Below are positions 1 to 10,940 of a stretch of 64,000 nucleotides of DNA, piece by piece. The notes beneath the pieces were generated by a model. That model was not told the origin of the DNA and did not search any database. It saw nothing but the letters and a program-made list of their open reading frames with translations. The stretch lies in contig QXCR01000020.1 of the NCBI GenBank assembly GCA_004380135.1, forward strand, positions 210,656-274,655, read 5' to 3'. The position numbers and the translations under genes were made by a program. Positions within the stretch are counted from its first letter, which is position 1; each line of letters opens with the position of its first letter. The stretch comes from Stemphylium vesicarium. Lineage: Eukaryota > Ascomycota > Dothideomycetes > Pleosporales > Pleosporaceae.

Positions 1-629
1 AGGGATAGGACTGGGTTGTTGCTGTAATACTGTTAGTATACCGTGTTTACCATGTCCCCTTCTCTCCCCGTCCGCCCTCTCAACCCCCATCTCCACCACC
101 CCCAGCCCAATCAACACAAAAGAAGTAAAAGAAATAGAAGTAAGGAAAAAAAAAAAAAAAAAACTCACCCAACCCCCCCCATCCCCACCTTTTCCTGTCC
201 CAAAACCGTAGTCCCATCCCCCGTCCCCTCGACTAAATCCCCAAAATGAAACTGCAACGCTTCGTCATCGCTACCTTTGTCTACATACTCGAGGATCTCG
301 ACCACGATGCTGGTGTAGCCGCTGTTGTCGAGGTAGACTTCTTGGTGGTCGGGGATTTGGCGGATTAGGCTGATTCGGTCAATTAGTCACTTTGTTGGAT
401 TCATTCAAGACTGCCGGATATAGTGTGGGGGTTGCTGCTGTCGTGGCGAGTTCTGTAGATGATGATAGTGGTGGTGGGGGAACCAGATACCTACCCTACC
501 CAGCGCGGGATGTGGGGGGGCGAGTGCAGCAGCGCAGTGAGAAATTATGACTTACGAAGCGTCTGTGAAGTTGGAGGGGAGGTCTAGCGTTATTGCGCCG
601 CCGTAGAGGGGTGTGTTTTTGAATGACAT
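1..629 (-). CDS. MOG1: Ran-binding nuclear import factor Mog1 (partial, 3' end outside window)
   Basis: Spliced reading gives exon 1 at 629-556, exon 2 at 369-169 and exon 3 from about 21 running off the window. The protein starts MSFKNTPLYGGAITLDLPS and continues through RQIPDHQEVYLD and TSIVVEILEYV, which is the Mog1/PsbP-fold signature. Mog1 binds Ran and stimulates nucleotide release from it, acting in nuclear protein import. Intron 1 (555-370) has donor GTAAG and acceptor CAG. Intron 2 (168-22) has donor GTGAGT and contains a poly-T run on the coding strand (A run at about 149-163 on the plus strand). Phases agree (74 + 201 nt). The acceptor at 22-24 is less certain than the others. The C-terminus cannot be described. 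Confidence 0.85.
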
Positions 630-1252
630 TTTGATGGAATTGTTTTTTTTTTGCGGATGTTTTTGAGAGGGTTCGTCTGTAGTGCGCTGAGTTGGATATG
701 GGTTGCGTCGTGTTGTGTGGCTCTTTTATGCTGTGCGGCTTTGATGTTGGTGATGATGGGGCGGGTTAGGTAGCTGTTAGGCTGCGCCAGGCACCACCAG
801 GCACCACACCACGCGGGCGCGACGTGGGGGCCTGGGTATGGGGAAGTAGGGATGGCGCAAATGCTGTGCGTTACTTTCTTGGGGATATCATTCTGAGTAT
901 TCATCTCATTTGCATGACTGGATTCACAGTTCAGAATCTGGCATGTGGTTGTGTAATGTACGAAACTAGCTCACATCAAGTCACGATGCATCAAATTCAC
1001 GAATACAGGTTGAGACTTTATAATATTCCATGGTTGAACTCTGGGGTATCGTAATAGACTTTGACCCCTCTATATGTTCCATTTCCCAGTTTTTGAACGC
1101 CGTGCAATGCATGTTTTCCACCACCAGACTTTTCTTGACAAATTGCTTGCATTTCGCACTTATACCTCCAGCCTTTTGGGCCTTGTGAGGGTATGCGCAG
1201 TCTCTTCTCCTCACGCGCAAAAGTCTCTCCTCCTTGTGCGAACCCCTGCAAT
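630..1252. other. Intergenic, MOG1 5' flank / BUD20 3' flank
   Basis: No supported gene. It holds the promoter and 5' leader of MOG1 and the 3' flank of BUD20, since both genes are read on the minus strand. Open frames here have no recognisable protein content. Confidence 0.6.
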
Positions 1253-1666
1253 CTATCCTGATGCAACCTGATCAACCTCCATGGGCGCTGTCGGTGCCGT
1301 GGTGCGGGTTCCGTTGTTGGTGGTGAGGCCAATGGCGGCTTCTGCTTCTTTTTGCGAATAAGGCTCCTCGCGCAGTTGCTTGACTCTGAGAATAGTCAGT
1401 CTCTTTTCTTTGTCCAAAATACGTCGTAGTTACCTCCGCTTGTGCACCTTGCCCTTTTGATGCGCGCCGAGGTTGGCGTCGCTCTCAAAAAACTTTGCGC
1501 ATTCTGTGCAGTAATATTGGCCCAGTCCAGGCAAATCTTCTATGGGCTTCTCATTTTTGAAGTCGGCGAGATGCTTCTCGTCGCGCAGGTCTTGATGGAT
1601 CTGATCGAGATCGCGCGTATGGCGTCGCGTCTTCTTCTTGGAGTTTTCTCCTCGTATGGCGGGCAT
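1253..1666 (-). CDS. BUD20: Bud20-like C2H2 zinc-finger pre-60S shuttling factor
   Basis: Exon 1 (1666-1434) encodes a basic start (MPAIRGENSKKKTRRHTRDL) and a single C2H2 finger: C-x2-C in YYCTECAKFF, then HQKGKVH. Exon 2 (1385-1253) encodes the conserved tail VKQLREEPYSQKEAEAAIG. The intron at 1433-1386 is 48 nt, with donor GTAACT and a CTGAC branch. The product is 121 aa, the usual Bud20 size. Bud20 joins late pre-60S ribosomal particles and helps their nuclear export. Orientation is the same as MOG1 downstream. Confidence 0.92.
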
Positions 1667-2387
1667 GGTTTCGTGAGCGATATCCGCGGCCGTCGGTTAT
1701 CCGTGAGAACTCGTGATGGTCGGCTATGGAGAAAGTTGCAGTGTGGAGCGGGCTTCCGACCGAGGCCCACACAAATATCTGCACCTGGTTTGCAAGATCT
1801 TGTGGAGCTAGGCAGAAAGCGACCGTGGTATGCTCCAGACCCAGAAATTTGCCGTGTCTCCAGGTCTGCGAGCTGACTCGGCACTGTATTGTTGGGCCGG
1901 AAATGTCGCGCAGGCGTCCGGAAGACATACGGTATCCGTCCAAGGTGGTCGTCGAGGGCCGTCGAGGGCAGTCGCGAGACGCCAATCAGCAGCAAAAGAA
2001 ACGGGCGCGGGGTCAAAGCAATGGGCGTCGGATATGACGTCTGAGTGAACACCATAGCTCTCCCCCGACGCACCCGCACATGTTCCAAGGTTTTATACAA
2101 GCCCAGTGCCAGTCGCACATTTCCAATTACCCATTCTCCATAATTGCGTCCTGATTACATCGCTCTAGCACGTGAAACGGCCCAGCGGGAAAGCGCTGCC
2201 GTCCTGTTTTTGCTCTTGCTCTGGCGCCGAGGTATTCCGCACCAAGCTGGGGGCTAGACGAGCCAATCACCATCCTTGTGTTCGCCATTAGTTATCGCCC
2301 AACTGTGGCAGCTTTCTGACGCTCTTTTCCTCCGCTTCCTCCATCTCTCTTCCCTCCACCCTCCACCATCCTCCCCCAATCCTCACC
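1667..2387. other. Divergent promoter region BUD20 / aconitase
   Basis: About 720 bp between two divergently read genes. The last 60 nt before the aconitase ATG are CT-rich, as in many highly expressed fungal 5' leaders. No other gene seen. Confidence 0.6.
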
Positions 2388-5145
2388 ATGCAGAAGTTCT
2401 CGAGGCTCGGCCGCCTGGGCCAGAGCCTTGCTTCGCGCAGGCAATTGGCCACCGTCAGCGATGCTCCTCTCTCTCGCAAGGTCGAGATGACCAACTGGGA
2501 GAAGGGCCACTACATCAACTACAAGAAGATGAGCGAGAACCTGGGCATAGTCCGCTCGCGCCTCAACCGCCCCCTCACCTTTGCCGAGAAGATCCTCTAC
2601 TCCCACTTGGACGACCCCCACGGCCAGGAGATTGAGCGTGGCTCCAGCTACCTCAAGCTCCGTCCCGACCGTGTAGCCTGCCAGGATGCCACCGCTCAGA
2701 TGGCCATCCTTCAGTTCATGTCCGCTGGTCTGCCCTCGGTTGCTACTCCCACTACCGTCCACTGCGACCATCTTATCGAGGCTCAGGTTGGTGGTGAGCA
2801 GGATTTGGCCCGCGCCAACGAGATCAACAAGGAGGTCTACAACTTCTTGTCCACCTCTTGCGCAAAGTACAACATCGGTTTCTGGAAGCCCGGCTCTGGT
2901 ATCATCCATCAGATCGTGCTTGAGAACTACGCTTTCCCTGGTGCTCTCCTCATCGGTACCGACTCGCACACTCCCAACGCCGGTGGTCTCGGTATGGCCG
3001 CTATTGGTGTTGGTGGTGCCGACGCTGTCGATGTCATGGCTGGTCTTCCCTGGGAACTGAAGGCTCCCAAGGTCATTGGTGTCAAGCTCACTGGCAAGCT
3101 CTCTGGCTGGACTGCTCCCAAGGGTATGTATCCAAAATTCACTAGTAGTGGGGTAACACGCGCTAACACCAACCAGACATTATCCTCAAGGTCGCCGGTA
3201 TACTCACCGTCAAGGGTGGAACTGGCGCCATTGTCGAATACCACGGACCCGGTACCGAGAGCCTGTCTTGCACTGGTATGGCTACCATCTGCAACATGGG
3301 TGCTGAGATTGGTGCCACCACCTCTGTCTTCCCCTTCAACGACCGCATGTACGACTACCTCGCTGCCACCAAGCGTCGCGACATTGGTGACTTCTCCCGC
3401 GAGTACGCCAAGGAGCTCCGTGAGGACGAGGGTGCCGAATACGACGAGCTCATCGAGATTAACCTTTCTGAGCTCGAGCCCCACATCAACGGTCCCTTCA
3501 CCCCCGATCTAGCTACACCCATCAGCAAGTTCAAGGAGGCTGTCAAGGCCAACAAGTGGCCCGAGGACCTCAAGGTCGGTCTCATCGGTTCTTGCACCAA
3601 CTCCTCCTATGAGGATATGACCCGTGCCGCCTCCATCGCCGAGGACGCCATGGCCCATGGTGTCAAGGCCAAGTCTCTATTCACTGTCACCCCCGGTTCC
3701 GAGCAGATTCGCGCCACCATTGAGCGTGACGGTCAGCTCAAGACCTTTGAGGAGTTTGGCGGTATGGTTCTGGCCAACGCTTGCGGGTTAGTCATTCCCC
3801 CCCATCCACTATGAACTACATCATGCTGACTTACTCAAATACCCTGCATTGGACAAGTAAGTTAAATCCCTACAACACTCAAGGTAGCCTGGAGGATACA
3901 TGGGCTGTTGGGAAGACCAAACTCAGTGATCGTGATATGGGAGCCTGGAGGCTACATGGGCTTTTGTCGACTTCAACCGGTCCTCACAAGAGTTCATGTA
4001 ACCACCAGATCACCACATGATCATTGAATTTGCTGCTTCGACACTCCCTGTAGTCTCCAGGCTACTATTTTACGGCTGTTCAGTTTCGATCAGTCCTGTC
4101 TTTACAACACCCCATGTAGTCTCCAGGCTACCATATCACGATCAGTGCTAATAAATTAAAGTGGGACCGCAAGGACGTAAAGAAGGGCGAGGCCAACTCC
4201 ATCATCTCGTCTTACAACCGTAACTTCACCGGCCGTAACGACGCTAACCCCGCCACCCACTCTTTCGTCACCTCCCCCGACCTTGTCGTCGCCATGACCA
4301 TTGCCGGAACCCTGAATTTTAACCCCCTTGTAGACGAATTGACCGGCGCCGACGGCAAGAAGTTCAAGCTCAAGGAGCCCACCGGTTTGGGTCTTCCCAC
4401 CAACGGCTACGACCCAGGCCAGGACACCTACCAGGCTCCTCCTGAGGACCGTGCCTCCGTCTCCGTCGCTGTCTCCCCTACTTCCGACCGTCTCCAGCTT
4501 CTGTCTCCCTTTTCAGCATGGGACGGCAAGGATGCAAAGGACCTTCCCATCCTCATCAAGTGCCAGGGCAAGACCACCACTGACCACATCTCCATGGCCG
4601 GTCCCTGGTTGAAGTACCGTGGACACTTGGACAACATCTCCAACAACATGTTGATTGGTGCCATCAACGCTGAGAACGGCGAGGCCAACAAGGTCAAGAA
4701 CGCTCTCAACGGCGAGTACGGCGCTGTTCCCGATGTTGCACGTGACTACAAGAAGAACGGTGTCCCATGGGTCGTCATTGGTGACTGGAACTACGGCGAG
4801 GGTTCTTCCCGTGAGCACGCTGCGCTCGAGCCCAGGCACTTGGGTGGCGCTGCCATCATCACCCGCTCCTTTGCTCGTATCCACGAGACCAACTTGAAGA
4901 AGCAGGGTATGCTTCCCCTCACTTTCTCCGACCCTGCCGACTACGACAAGATTGGCCCCAACGACAAGGTTGACTTGGCCTCCACCGAGCTCGCCCCTGG
5001 CAAGCCCCTGACCATGACCGTCCACCCCGCCGACGGCAGCAAGGACTTCAAGATCATGCTCTCTCATACCTTCAACGAGGGCCAGATTGAGTGGTTCAAG
5101 AACGGTAGCGCTCTTAACACCATGGCCAAGAACGCCAAGCAGTAA
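2388..5145 (+). CDS. ACO1: Mitochondrial aconitate hydratase
   Basis: Four exons: 2388-3123, 3177-3786, 3841-3856 and 4162-5145, giving 781 aa, the normal fungal length. The N-terminus (MQKFSRLGRLGQSLASRRQ) is Arg-rich without acidic residues, like a mitochondrial presequence. The enzyme interconverts citrate and isocitrate in the TCA cycle using a [4Fe-4S] cluster. The three cluster cysteines are Cys385 (GSCTNSSYED), Cys448 (NACG) and Cys451 (PCIGQW). Cys451 lies in the 16-nt third exon, whose upstream acceptor is not AG (see findings). Intron 1 (3124-3176) and the donor and acceptor of intron 3 (3857-4161, GTAAGT...AAAG) are canonical. Intron 3 is about 305 nt, swollen by an inverted-repeat sequence. 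The C-terminal swivel domain includes GDWNYGEGSSREHAALEPR. Phases are consistent across all four exons. Confidence 0.95.
3884..4131. repeat. Inverted-repeat (MITE-like) insertion in aconitase intron 3
   Basis: The intron contains four copies of a GTAGCCTGGAG-like motif, two in each orientation. The outer copies (3884-3904 and 4111-4131) form 21-bp inverted ends with two mismatches. A stronger internal pair (3924-3960 and 4110-4146) forms near-perfect 36-bp arms containing TGATCGTGATATGG on one arm and its complement on the other. No open frame and no clear flanking duplication. It could be a MITE or an introner-like element; transcribed RNA would fold into a long hairpin. Confidence 0.7.
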
Positions 5146-5863
5146 ATGCGCAGATTGGAATTAGGATGAACACGAAATCACCACTGGGGATGTAAATACA
5201 GCAAGATGGAATACCCCGCGAATGCCTAACGAATGGGGAAGAGAAAGTCCGCCTCCGCGTGGATTGAACAGATGACGACGAGAGGGTTGGCCTCCGAGGA
5301 ATATAGTATTAGGAGCTTTCGTTATCAGTCACCCGAACTCCTTGAGGTTGGGTTTGCTTGTATTTGTGACGGTTAGCATGCAATGTATGAATGATTTTTC
5401 GTTGTTACCACAATTCTACGTATGATGTGATGTGATGGGATGGAGAGACTCGCGACGAAAGGTTGCCGCTGTGCTCTTCGATGCGGTCATGCCTTTCGCA
5501 TTCAGTTCTGCCACTGCATCGTCGATGGATTGCATTACATCGGTGTAGGCCCTGCACAAGGTGCCTTGCCGAATACCACAACCCGAATTTTCACGGCTTG
5601 ACCGGTCGCCCCATCGTTCACCTGTCGGCTACTGACCAACCCGTTACTCGGAAATCATTCGGGACTGTGTTTCGAATGTGGGCCCTAGATCGTGCCGGAT
5701 GCGGTGCCTTTGTTCCCGTCGGTCGCCGGGCCAACCGGCAACGACAAACATTCTCGGCAAGATTCCAACGGCCGACGCCCATGCGCCGACAGTATTCTTG
5801 AAGCCAATCGCGCACACAGAAGTTTGATTATCACTATATACCACACAATTATACATCACTATC
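5146..5863. other. Intergenic: ACO1 3' flank / SprT-gene promoter
   Basis: Contains the 3' flank of aconitase and the upstream region of the next plus-strand gene. Small open frames on both strands are not recognisable. No RNA gene seen. Confidence 0.55.
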
Positions 5864-8221
5864 ATGGCGCGTCTACGCAAACCAAGCCCAAATGAGCCCT
5901 CCATCTTTCTACCCCCGACTGAGGCGCGAGCGACACGGTCCAGTCCGCGAAAAGCCACACTACGATACGCATCCTCACAAGAAGACGAACCCTCAAATCT
6001 GATTCCCAAGAGCTCAAGGCGCGCAGCGCGCGACATCAGCATATCGCAAGACGTCTCCGACTCCTTCCTTGGGACAAAAACACCCACGCCCAAAGATGCG
6101 ATGACTCCGCGCAAACAACGCGTTCTGCGCCCCGTCGAGAGCAACAGCCGCTTGCTGAGGAAACTTAGCGATGAGAGCTTGGCGAGTCCGGAGAAGAAGC
6201 AAAGGGCGAGGCGGGAGCGGAGTGGCACTGTGGATACGGATGTGGATAAGAGGAATCGGTTACGGTATGCGACGAGTCTTGCTAGGAGTGTTGTGGGTAA
6301 GCAGGGGAAGAGGGGGAGGATTGATGTTGTTGGCGAGGATGAGGCGAGGGAGGCTGAGGTTCGGGCGGGGAGTAGAAGTCCTGTGAAGACGATGGAGGTG
6401 GAATTTGAGACAGAGGCAGAATTTGAGACAGCGGCAGAAGTCGAAACAGAAGAAGTACAGGAAGAAGCGGATACAAGCCTTTGGTGCGGTGATGAGGACG
6501 CAGAGACACAAGAAGAGGTCGCTGAACCCGTTGTCGAACTCAGCGATGAAGACGAAGACGAAGATGAAGAACCTATCGTGGCAGCCAGGAGTAGGGGACG
6601 ACCACAAACTCGGCAGGTAGTCTCTGACAGCGAGGACGACGAGAGCGATGACAACGCACCGCAACCCGAAAACCACTTCCGCCGACCGTCTTTCAAGATA
6701 CCAGACCTGAAACCAGTGTCCATGCCTCGCCAAGAACCAGCCGACCTGGTCTCTATGCGGCCACCACATCGCAAGGGACAAAGTGCGATCTCGAATTGGG
6801 CACAAGATGTTATCGATATCACAGATTCGCCAGAGGCACCGTCGTCCTTTGTTCTGCCACACTCAACCCACGCTCGTTCAGGTTCCTTTACAGCTTCATC
6901 TCGTCCTACTAGCTCAGCCTCGAATGGTCCGCTCGCAATCCTCGCCTACTCACCTACACCGACTAAGAAACGCTCACCCTGTAAAGCGCCACCTATCGAA
7001 CGCCCAGGAACACCACCTCTTGCCCCTCCCAGTCCGACCAAACTCGTCTCACCCTCAAAGAAGAAGCCTGCTATCCCCAAGGCTACCGATCTAGACGGGA
7101 GACCGAGCCTCGATGCTTTCTGGAATCCTGCAGCAGTCAACGATTGGAATGACCACCACTCCCCGTCAAAACCGATCGTTTCGCCTAAGAAACAAAAATG
7201 GCGGGAGGACATTGTGAAGATGATGGAGGGCGTAGCTCTAGAAGATAGCAGCGACTCAGCCTACGAGAGCCCCATCGAAAGCCCCAAGAAGAAGCCCGCC
7301 AAACGTACTACAGCCAAACAAAAGACCCCCGACGTCGAACCAACACCACCGACCGTGAAGCAGCTCCGCGAACAGCGCAAAGCCTTTTCCGAACGCAAGC
7401 ACGCCATCGCCGAGGCCTTTTTAACCGAGCTCGACACGACCATCTCCTCAGGCCGCATAGCCTCGCTCTCCCACTCCACCGGCGGCATAAAACTCGTATG
7501 GTCCAAAACCCTCAAAACAACAGCCGGCCGCGCGAACTGGCGTAGAGAGCAAATCCGCACGCGAACCGGCCCAGACCCCACCACCTCCACAACACGCACC
7601 GAGATCCGGCACCACTGCTCCATCGAGCTCGCGGAAAAAGTCATCGACGACGAAGAACGTCTCTACAATGTTCTCGCGCATGAATTCTGCCACCTAACCA
7701 CCTTTATGATTAGTGAAGTGCGGAACAATCCTCACGGCGCGGAGTTCAAAAGCTGGGGACGCAAGGCGACGGCGGCGTTTGGAGAGAGCAGGGGGGTGGA
7801 GGTTACGACTAAGCACTCGTACCAGATTGAGTACAAGTATATTTGGGAGTGTGTAAGCTGTGGGTACGAGTTTAAGAGGCATAGTAAGAGTGTGGATCCC
7901 GCACGGCATTCTTGTGGCAAGTGTAAGGGCAGATTGGCGCAGACGAAACCCAAACCGAGGGGTGCTGGCGCTGCTACTGCTGCTGGTAATACTGGTGCCG
8001 GTGGCGCAGGGCAGGGGGCGAAAAGGGAGAAATCAGAGTATCAGGTTTTTGTTAAAGAGAACTTTGCGAGGATTAAGAAGGAACGAGAGGCGCAGGGATT
8101 GGATGCGCAGATGGGGAGGGTTATGGAGGGTGTGGCGAGGGAGTATAGGGAGAGGAAGGGGAGGAAGGGGAAGGAAGGTGTTGGGGAGTTGGAGGCTGCG
8201 CTGGATGGGTTGAAGATTTAG
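5864..8221 (+). CDS. GCNA/SprT-like DNA-protein-crosslink metalloprotease
   Basis: A single exon of 785 aa. Residues 1 to about 500 are low-complexity and strongly acidic in patches (SDEDEDEDEE), with many SP/TP sites, as in the disordered half of GCNA proteins. A SprT-like domain follows, with the zinc protease motif HEFCH at residues 606-610. A zinc ribbon comes next (WECVSCGYEFKRH ... HSCGKCKGRL). The C-terminal ~55 residues (EYQVFVKENFARIKKE onward) resemble an HMG-box-like basic helix segment. Family knowledge: SprT/GCNA proteins cleave proteins covalently trapped on DNA. Specificity is not shown by the sequence. A second, unrelated-subfamily protease of this pathway (WLM/Wss1) lies at 44.3 kb. 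Confidence 0.85.
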   Translation: MARLRKPSPNEPSIFLPPTEARATRSSPRKATLRYASSQEDEPSNLIPKSSRRAARDISISQDVSDSFLGTKTPTPKDAMTPRKQRVLRPVESNSRLLRKLSDESLASPEKKQRARRERSGTVDTDVDKRNRLRYATSLARSVVGKQGKRGRIDVVGEDEAREAEVRAGSRSPVKTMEVEFETEAEFETAAEVETEEVQEEADTSLWCGDEDAETQEEVAEPVVELSDEDEDEDEEPIVAARSRGRPQTRQVVSDSEDDESDDNAPQPENHFRRPSFKIPDLKPVSMPRQEPADLVSMRPPHRKGQSAISNWAQDVIDITDSPEAPSSFVLPHSTHARSGSFTASSRPTSSASNGPLAILAYSPTPTKKRSPCKAPPIERPGTPPLAPPSPTKLVSPSKKKPAIPKATDLDGRPSLDAFWNPAAVNDWNDHHSPSKPIVSPKKQKWREDIVKMMEGVALEDSSDSAYESPIESPKKKPAKRTTAKQKTPDVEPTPPTVKQLREQRKAFSERKHAIAEAFLTELDTTISSGRIASLSHSTGGIKLVWSKTLKTTAGRANWRREQIRTRTGPDPTTSTTRTEIRHHCSIELAEKVIDDEERLYNVLAHEFCHLTTFMISEVRNNPHGAEFKSWGRKATAAFGESRGVEVTTKHSYQIEYKYIWECVSCGYEFKRHSKSVDPARHSCGKCKGRLAQTKPKPRGAGAATAAGNTGAGGAGQGAKREKSEYQVFVKENFARIKKEREAQGLDAQMGRVMEGVAREYRERKGRKGKEGVGELEAALDGLKI

Positions 8222-8777
8222 AAGGGAGTTTTGGGTGATTGATTGAATGAATGGATGGTTTCTATGCCAAGATACTACCTACGTTGGAAGGCACGAGTGG
8301 TGTTATGGCTCACGCGTTCGCATGTTCTCTGATTTTGTCGACGCAAGATTTGAACAGGCTGTGGATTGCTAGCCTTAGGTGAAGTTGTGTTGCTTAGTCG
8401 GCATCCATGTTGGAGGATCGGATGATGTCTACGCCGCAGGGCTGACAGGCGGAATTCTAGCGCCCCACTTGTTCATACTTCTGGTTAGCCTACCCGAGAG
8501 GCCATCCTACTACCTACCTAAGCCTGCCTGTCGCGCCCACCATCCTCTTCATCAACGCCTGAATTTTGAGCTTCATCAGATAAGCTGCATCGATTGCCTG
8601 AGGATGCTGTTTGCCTGAGTGCATGCAGTCGACCGCGTCACACCCGCTTATTGGACGTAAGAGGATAGGTGGCCCACTCATCGGAGCGCCTCCAGCATGA
8701 CCTGAGCCTTCACCTATACAAACTCTACCACACTTCTCTCAACTTCAAACCTAGAGCCCAAAAAGAGCACCACCATC
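8222..8777. other. Intergenic region
   Basis: About 555 bp with no supported gene. The segment just before 8778 (CTATACAAACTC, then CT-rich) looks like an ordinary fungal core promoter. Confidence 0.5.
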
Positions 8778-10188
8778 ATGATTTACAACGACCGCCGACA
8801 ACATGTTCCCGAACCACCTCCACTAGCTCCTTATGAAGGACCATCGCCCTTGCCATTGGCCTGTCCACCAGGTGATGACTATGCAAAGGAACTATTCAGT
8901 CTTCTCGAGTCTGTAGGAGCCATGAAGAAGCACGGTTACGTCATGGGACCGCTCTCGGAAGCGGACATCAAGATGAAACGCAGATGTAATAGCTGTAATC
9001 AAAGTACGTGCAAAACGACATGATAGGATGTGACACTCTTGGCGTCGTTGACGAATTGCAGCAATCTCTGCTCTTACAAAGGGTCTACATAGGAAACTAC
9101 AGCACCGTCTCGAGAACCCGATCCCACCTCAATCACAGGAGGCTTACAGACCATTACCAACTATCGTAATTCCAGCAGAAAACGGCTTGCACGAGACAAT
9201 ACATTGCACGGTACCATGTAATTACCACCGAGGTACCTACACACATAATACTAGGGTAAGTCTCACAATCCAACTAACTGAGGCACATCGTTAACATCTT
9301 CAGAGCTTCCCATGTTGCAATGGCAAATCCGGCTCTAGAGGCTGCGTGACTGTTGATTCACACACACTGCGCAACTACGAGCCAGGCGAGCTTGAACGAT
9401 ACTATCAATTCCACGGTACTCCACTTTCACACTGTTCCCGGAAACAGTCTATTCGCGCTGCTGTTGCTATCGACTGCGAAATGGGAACTGCCATTACCGG
9501 CGACACGGAACTCATCCGCCTGAGTGCCATCGACTACCTCACAGGCGAAGTGCTGATCAACAACCTTGTTCAGCCCGACCAGCAAATGCTGCATCTCAAC
9601 ACCAAGTATTCCGGCGTCACATTTCCGCAGCTGAATGAAGCTCGACGAAAGAGGGCCTGCCTGATCGGCAAAGCGGGCGCAAGGGAAGCACTGTGGCGAT
9701 TTGTCGGCCCACACACTGCACTGGTCGGTCACGGTGTGCATAACGATCTCAGGGCACTTCGGTGGGTACATCCAACGGTTGTAGACTCGTACATGATCGA
9801 ATACAAGATTGTGCAAGCGAGGAAAGAGCGGGAAGCGAAGGCGGCGGCTCTTGTAGCGGCAGCAGCAGCAGAGAAGGCTGAGCTGCGACACCAAGAGTTG
9901 GCACAAAATCCCGAGCTCGCTGCATCAGTCGCTTCCCCTGATATGCTGGAGCTTGAGGAAGAGGAGGAAGGGGCAGGAGATAAGACAAACGTAGAACCGA
10001 AGAAGAAGAGGGCGAAGGGGACGGGAGAGTTGGCGCTCAAGACTATGCTCAAGAAGTATCTGGATAGGGACATTCAGATGAAGGGGAATAAGGGTCATGA
10101 TAGTTTCGAGGATGCGCTTGCGGCGAGGGACTTGGTGCATTGGATGGTTATGAGGAGGCTTGTGGTGAAGCAGGGATTGGCGGTCTAG
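8778..10188 (+). CDS. DEDDh 3'-5' RNA exonuclease (Rex/GOR-like)
   Basis: Exons 8778-9003, 9062-9255 and 9304-10188 give 434 aa with matching phases. The introns (58 and 48 nt) have donors GTACGT and GTAAGT. The N-terminal third carries cysteines in zinc-knuckle-like spacing (RRCNSCNQ, CTVPC, FPCCNGKSGSRGC). The exonuclease domain follows. Motif I is AIDCEMG (Asp197, Glu199), motif II is in HGVHNDLRAL, and motif III is GHDSFEDALAARDLV with the DEDDh histidine. An acidic/Lys linker (EEEEEGAGDK ... PKKKRAKG) interrupts the domain before motif III. This is the Rexo/GOR family, which trims structured RNAs. The precise orthologue (REX3, REX4 or another) is not resolved. A short distance of TTTAG-type leader precedes the ATG. 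Confidence 0.88.
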
Positions 10189-10940
10189 GTTAAAGAAGAT
10201 GTCTGGTGACAGAGATAAGAAATCCATTCTGCACGTTAAAGTGCTCTAATTGCTTTTATTATGCTATTGCACACAATCTGTCTAGTGTCTTTTGTCGATG
10301 GCCGGACAGCTACATGCAATTGCGACGATATTCCGATATGCATTCTCACTTTCTTGTAATTGTCGCCGTCATGGATGAGATGTCCAGGAAGCGCATGGAA
10401 ATGCTGTGTGACAACGTCGAGGACACTGGGCTCAAGGGGAAGGAGAGAAGAGACGAGGCGAGTAGGCGAAGAATGCCGTAGGCACATGCATCTCAGAGCC
10501 CGTCGCATTTGACTTTTGGTGGATGTGCTGAGCTTACAGGCGCGTAGCCTCTATTAATCCAGCTGAACTTTAGTAGGATATCGCATTTTTCTGTAGTGCG
10601 TGTCTTCTTTGGTCGCCGGATAGCGGTCATAAAAGCGGTATGACAGGAATATTTGGACTACGACGGTCTGCCGCGGACACTGCCCGTCGTATCACCGGAC
10701 ACTCGGAGGCAATGCCATTCACAATGCCTATCCAGAGGTCATGAATCTGCGCGCTACAACGAAGAGCAGGTGGGGCGCCCTTCTTGGGATGAAGCGAACA
10801 GGGCTCACGGGGAAAGTGAAAGGGGTCAGACACATAACAAACGGGCCACCTAAACCACCTGCAGCACGTCATCGCACCGGCAAAGACAACTTCAGCACTG
10901 CTCAATTCCCCCTCGACTACCATCGCATCTACCTTTCGCA
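10189..10940. other. Intergenic region
   Basis: About 750 bp with only unrecognisable short open frames on both strands. No RNA gene or repeat seen. Confidence 0.5.

Noticed and set aside
1540..2118. Long open frames on both strands upstream of BUD20.
   Set aside because: Low protein character, overlapping each other and the BUD20 exon in another frame; no family.
6260..6862. Long minus-strand frames under the SprT-like gene.
   Set aside because: Shadows of acidic codons (GAA/GAG runs give Ser/Phe/Leu-rich antisense frames).
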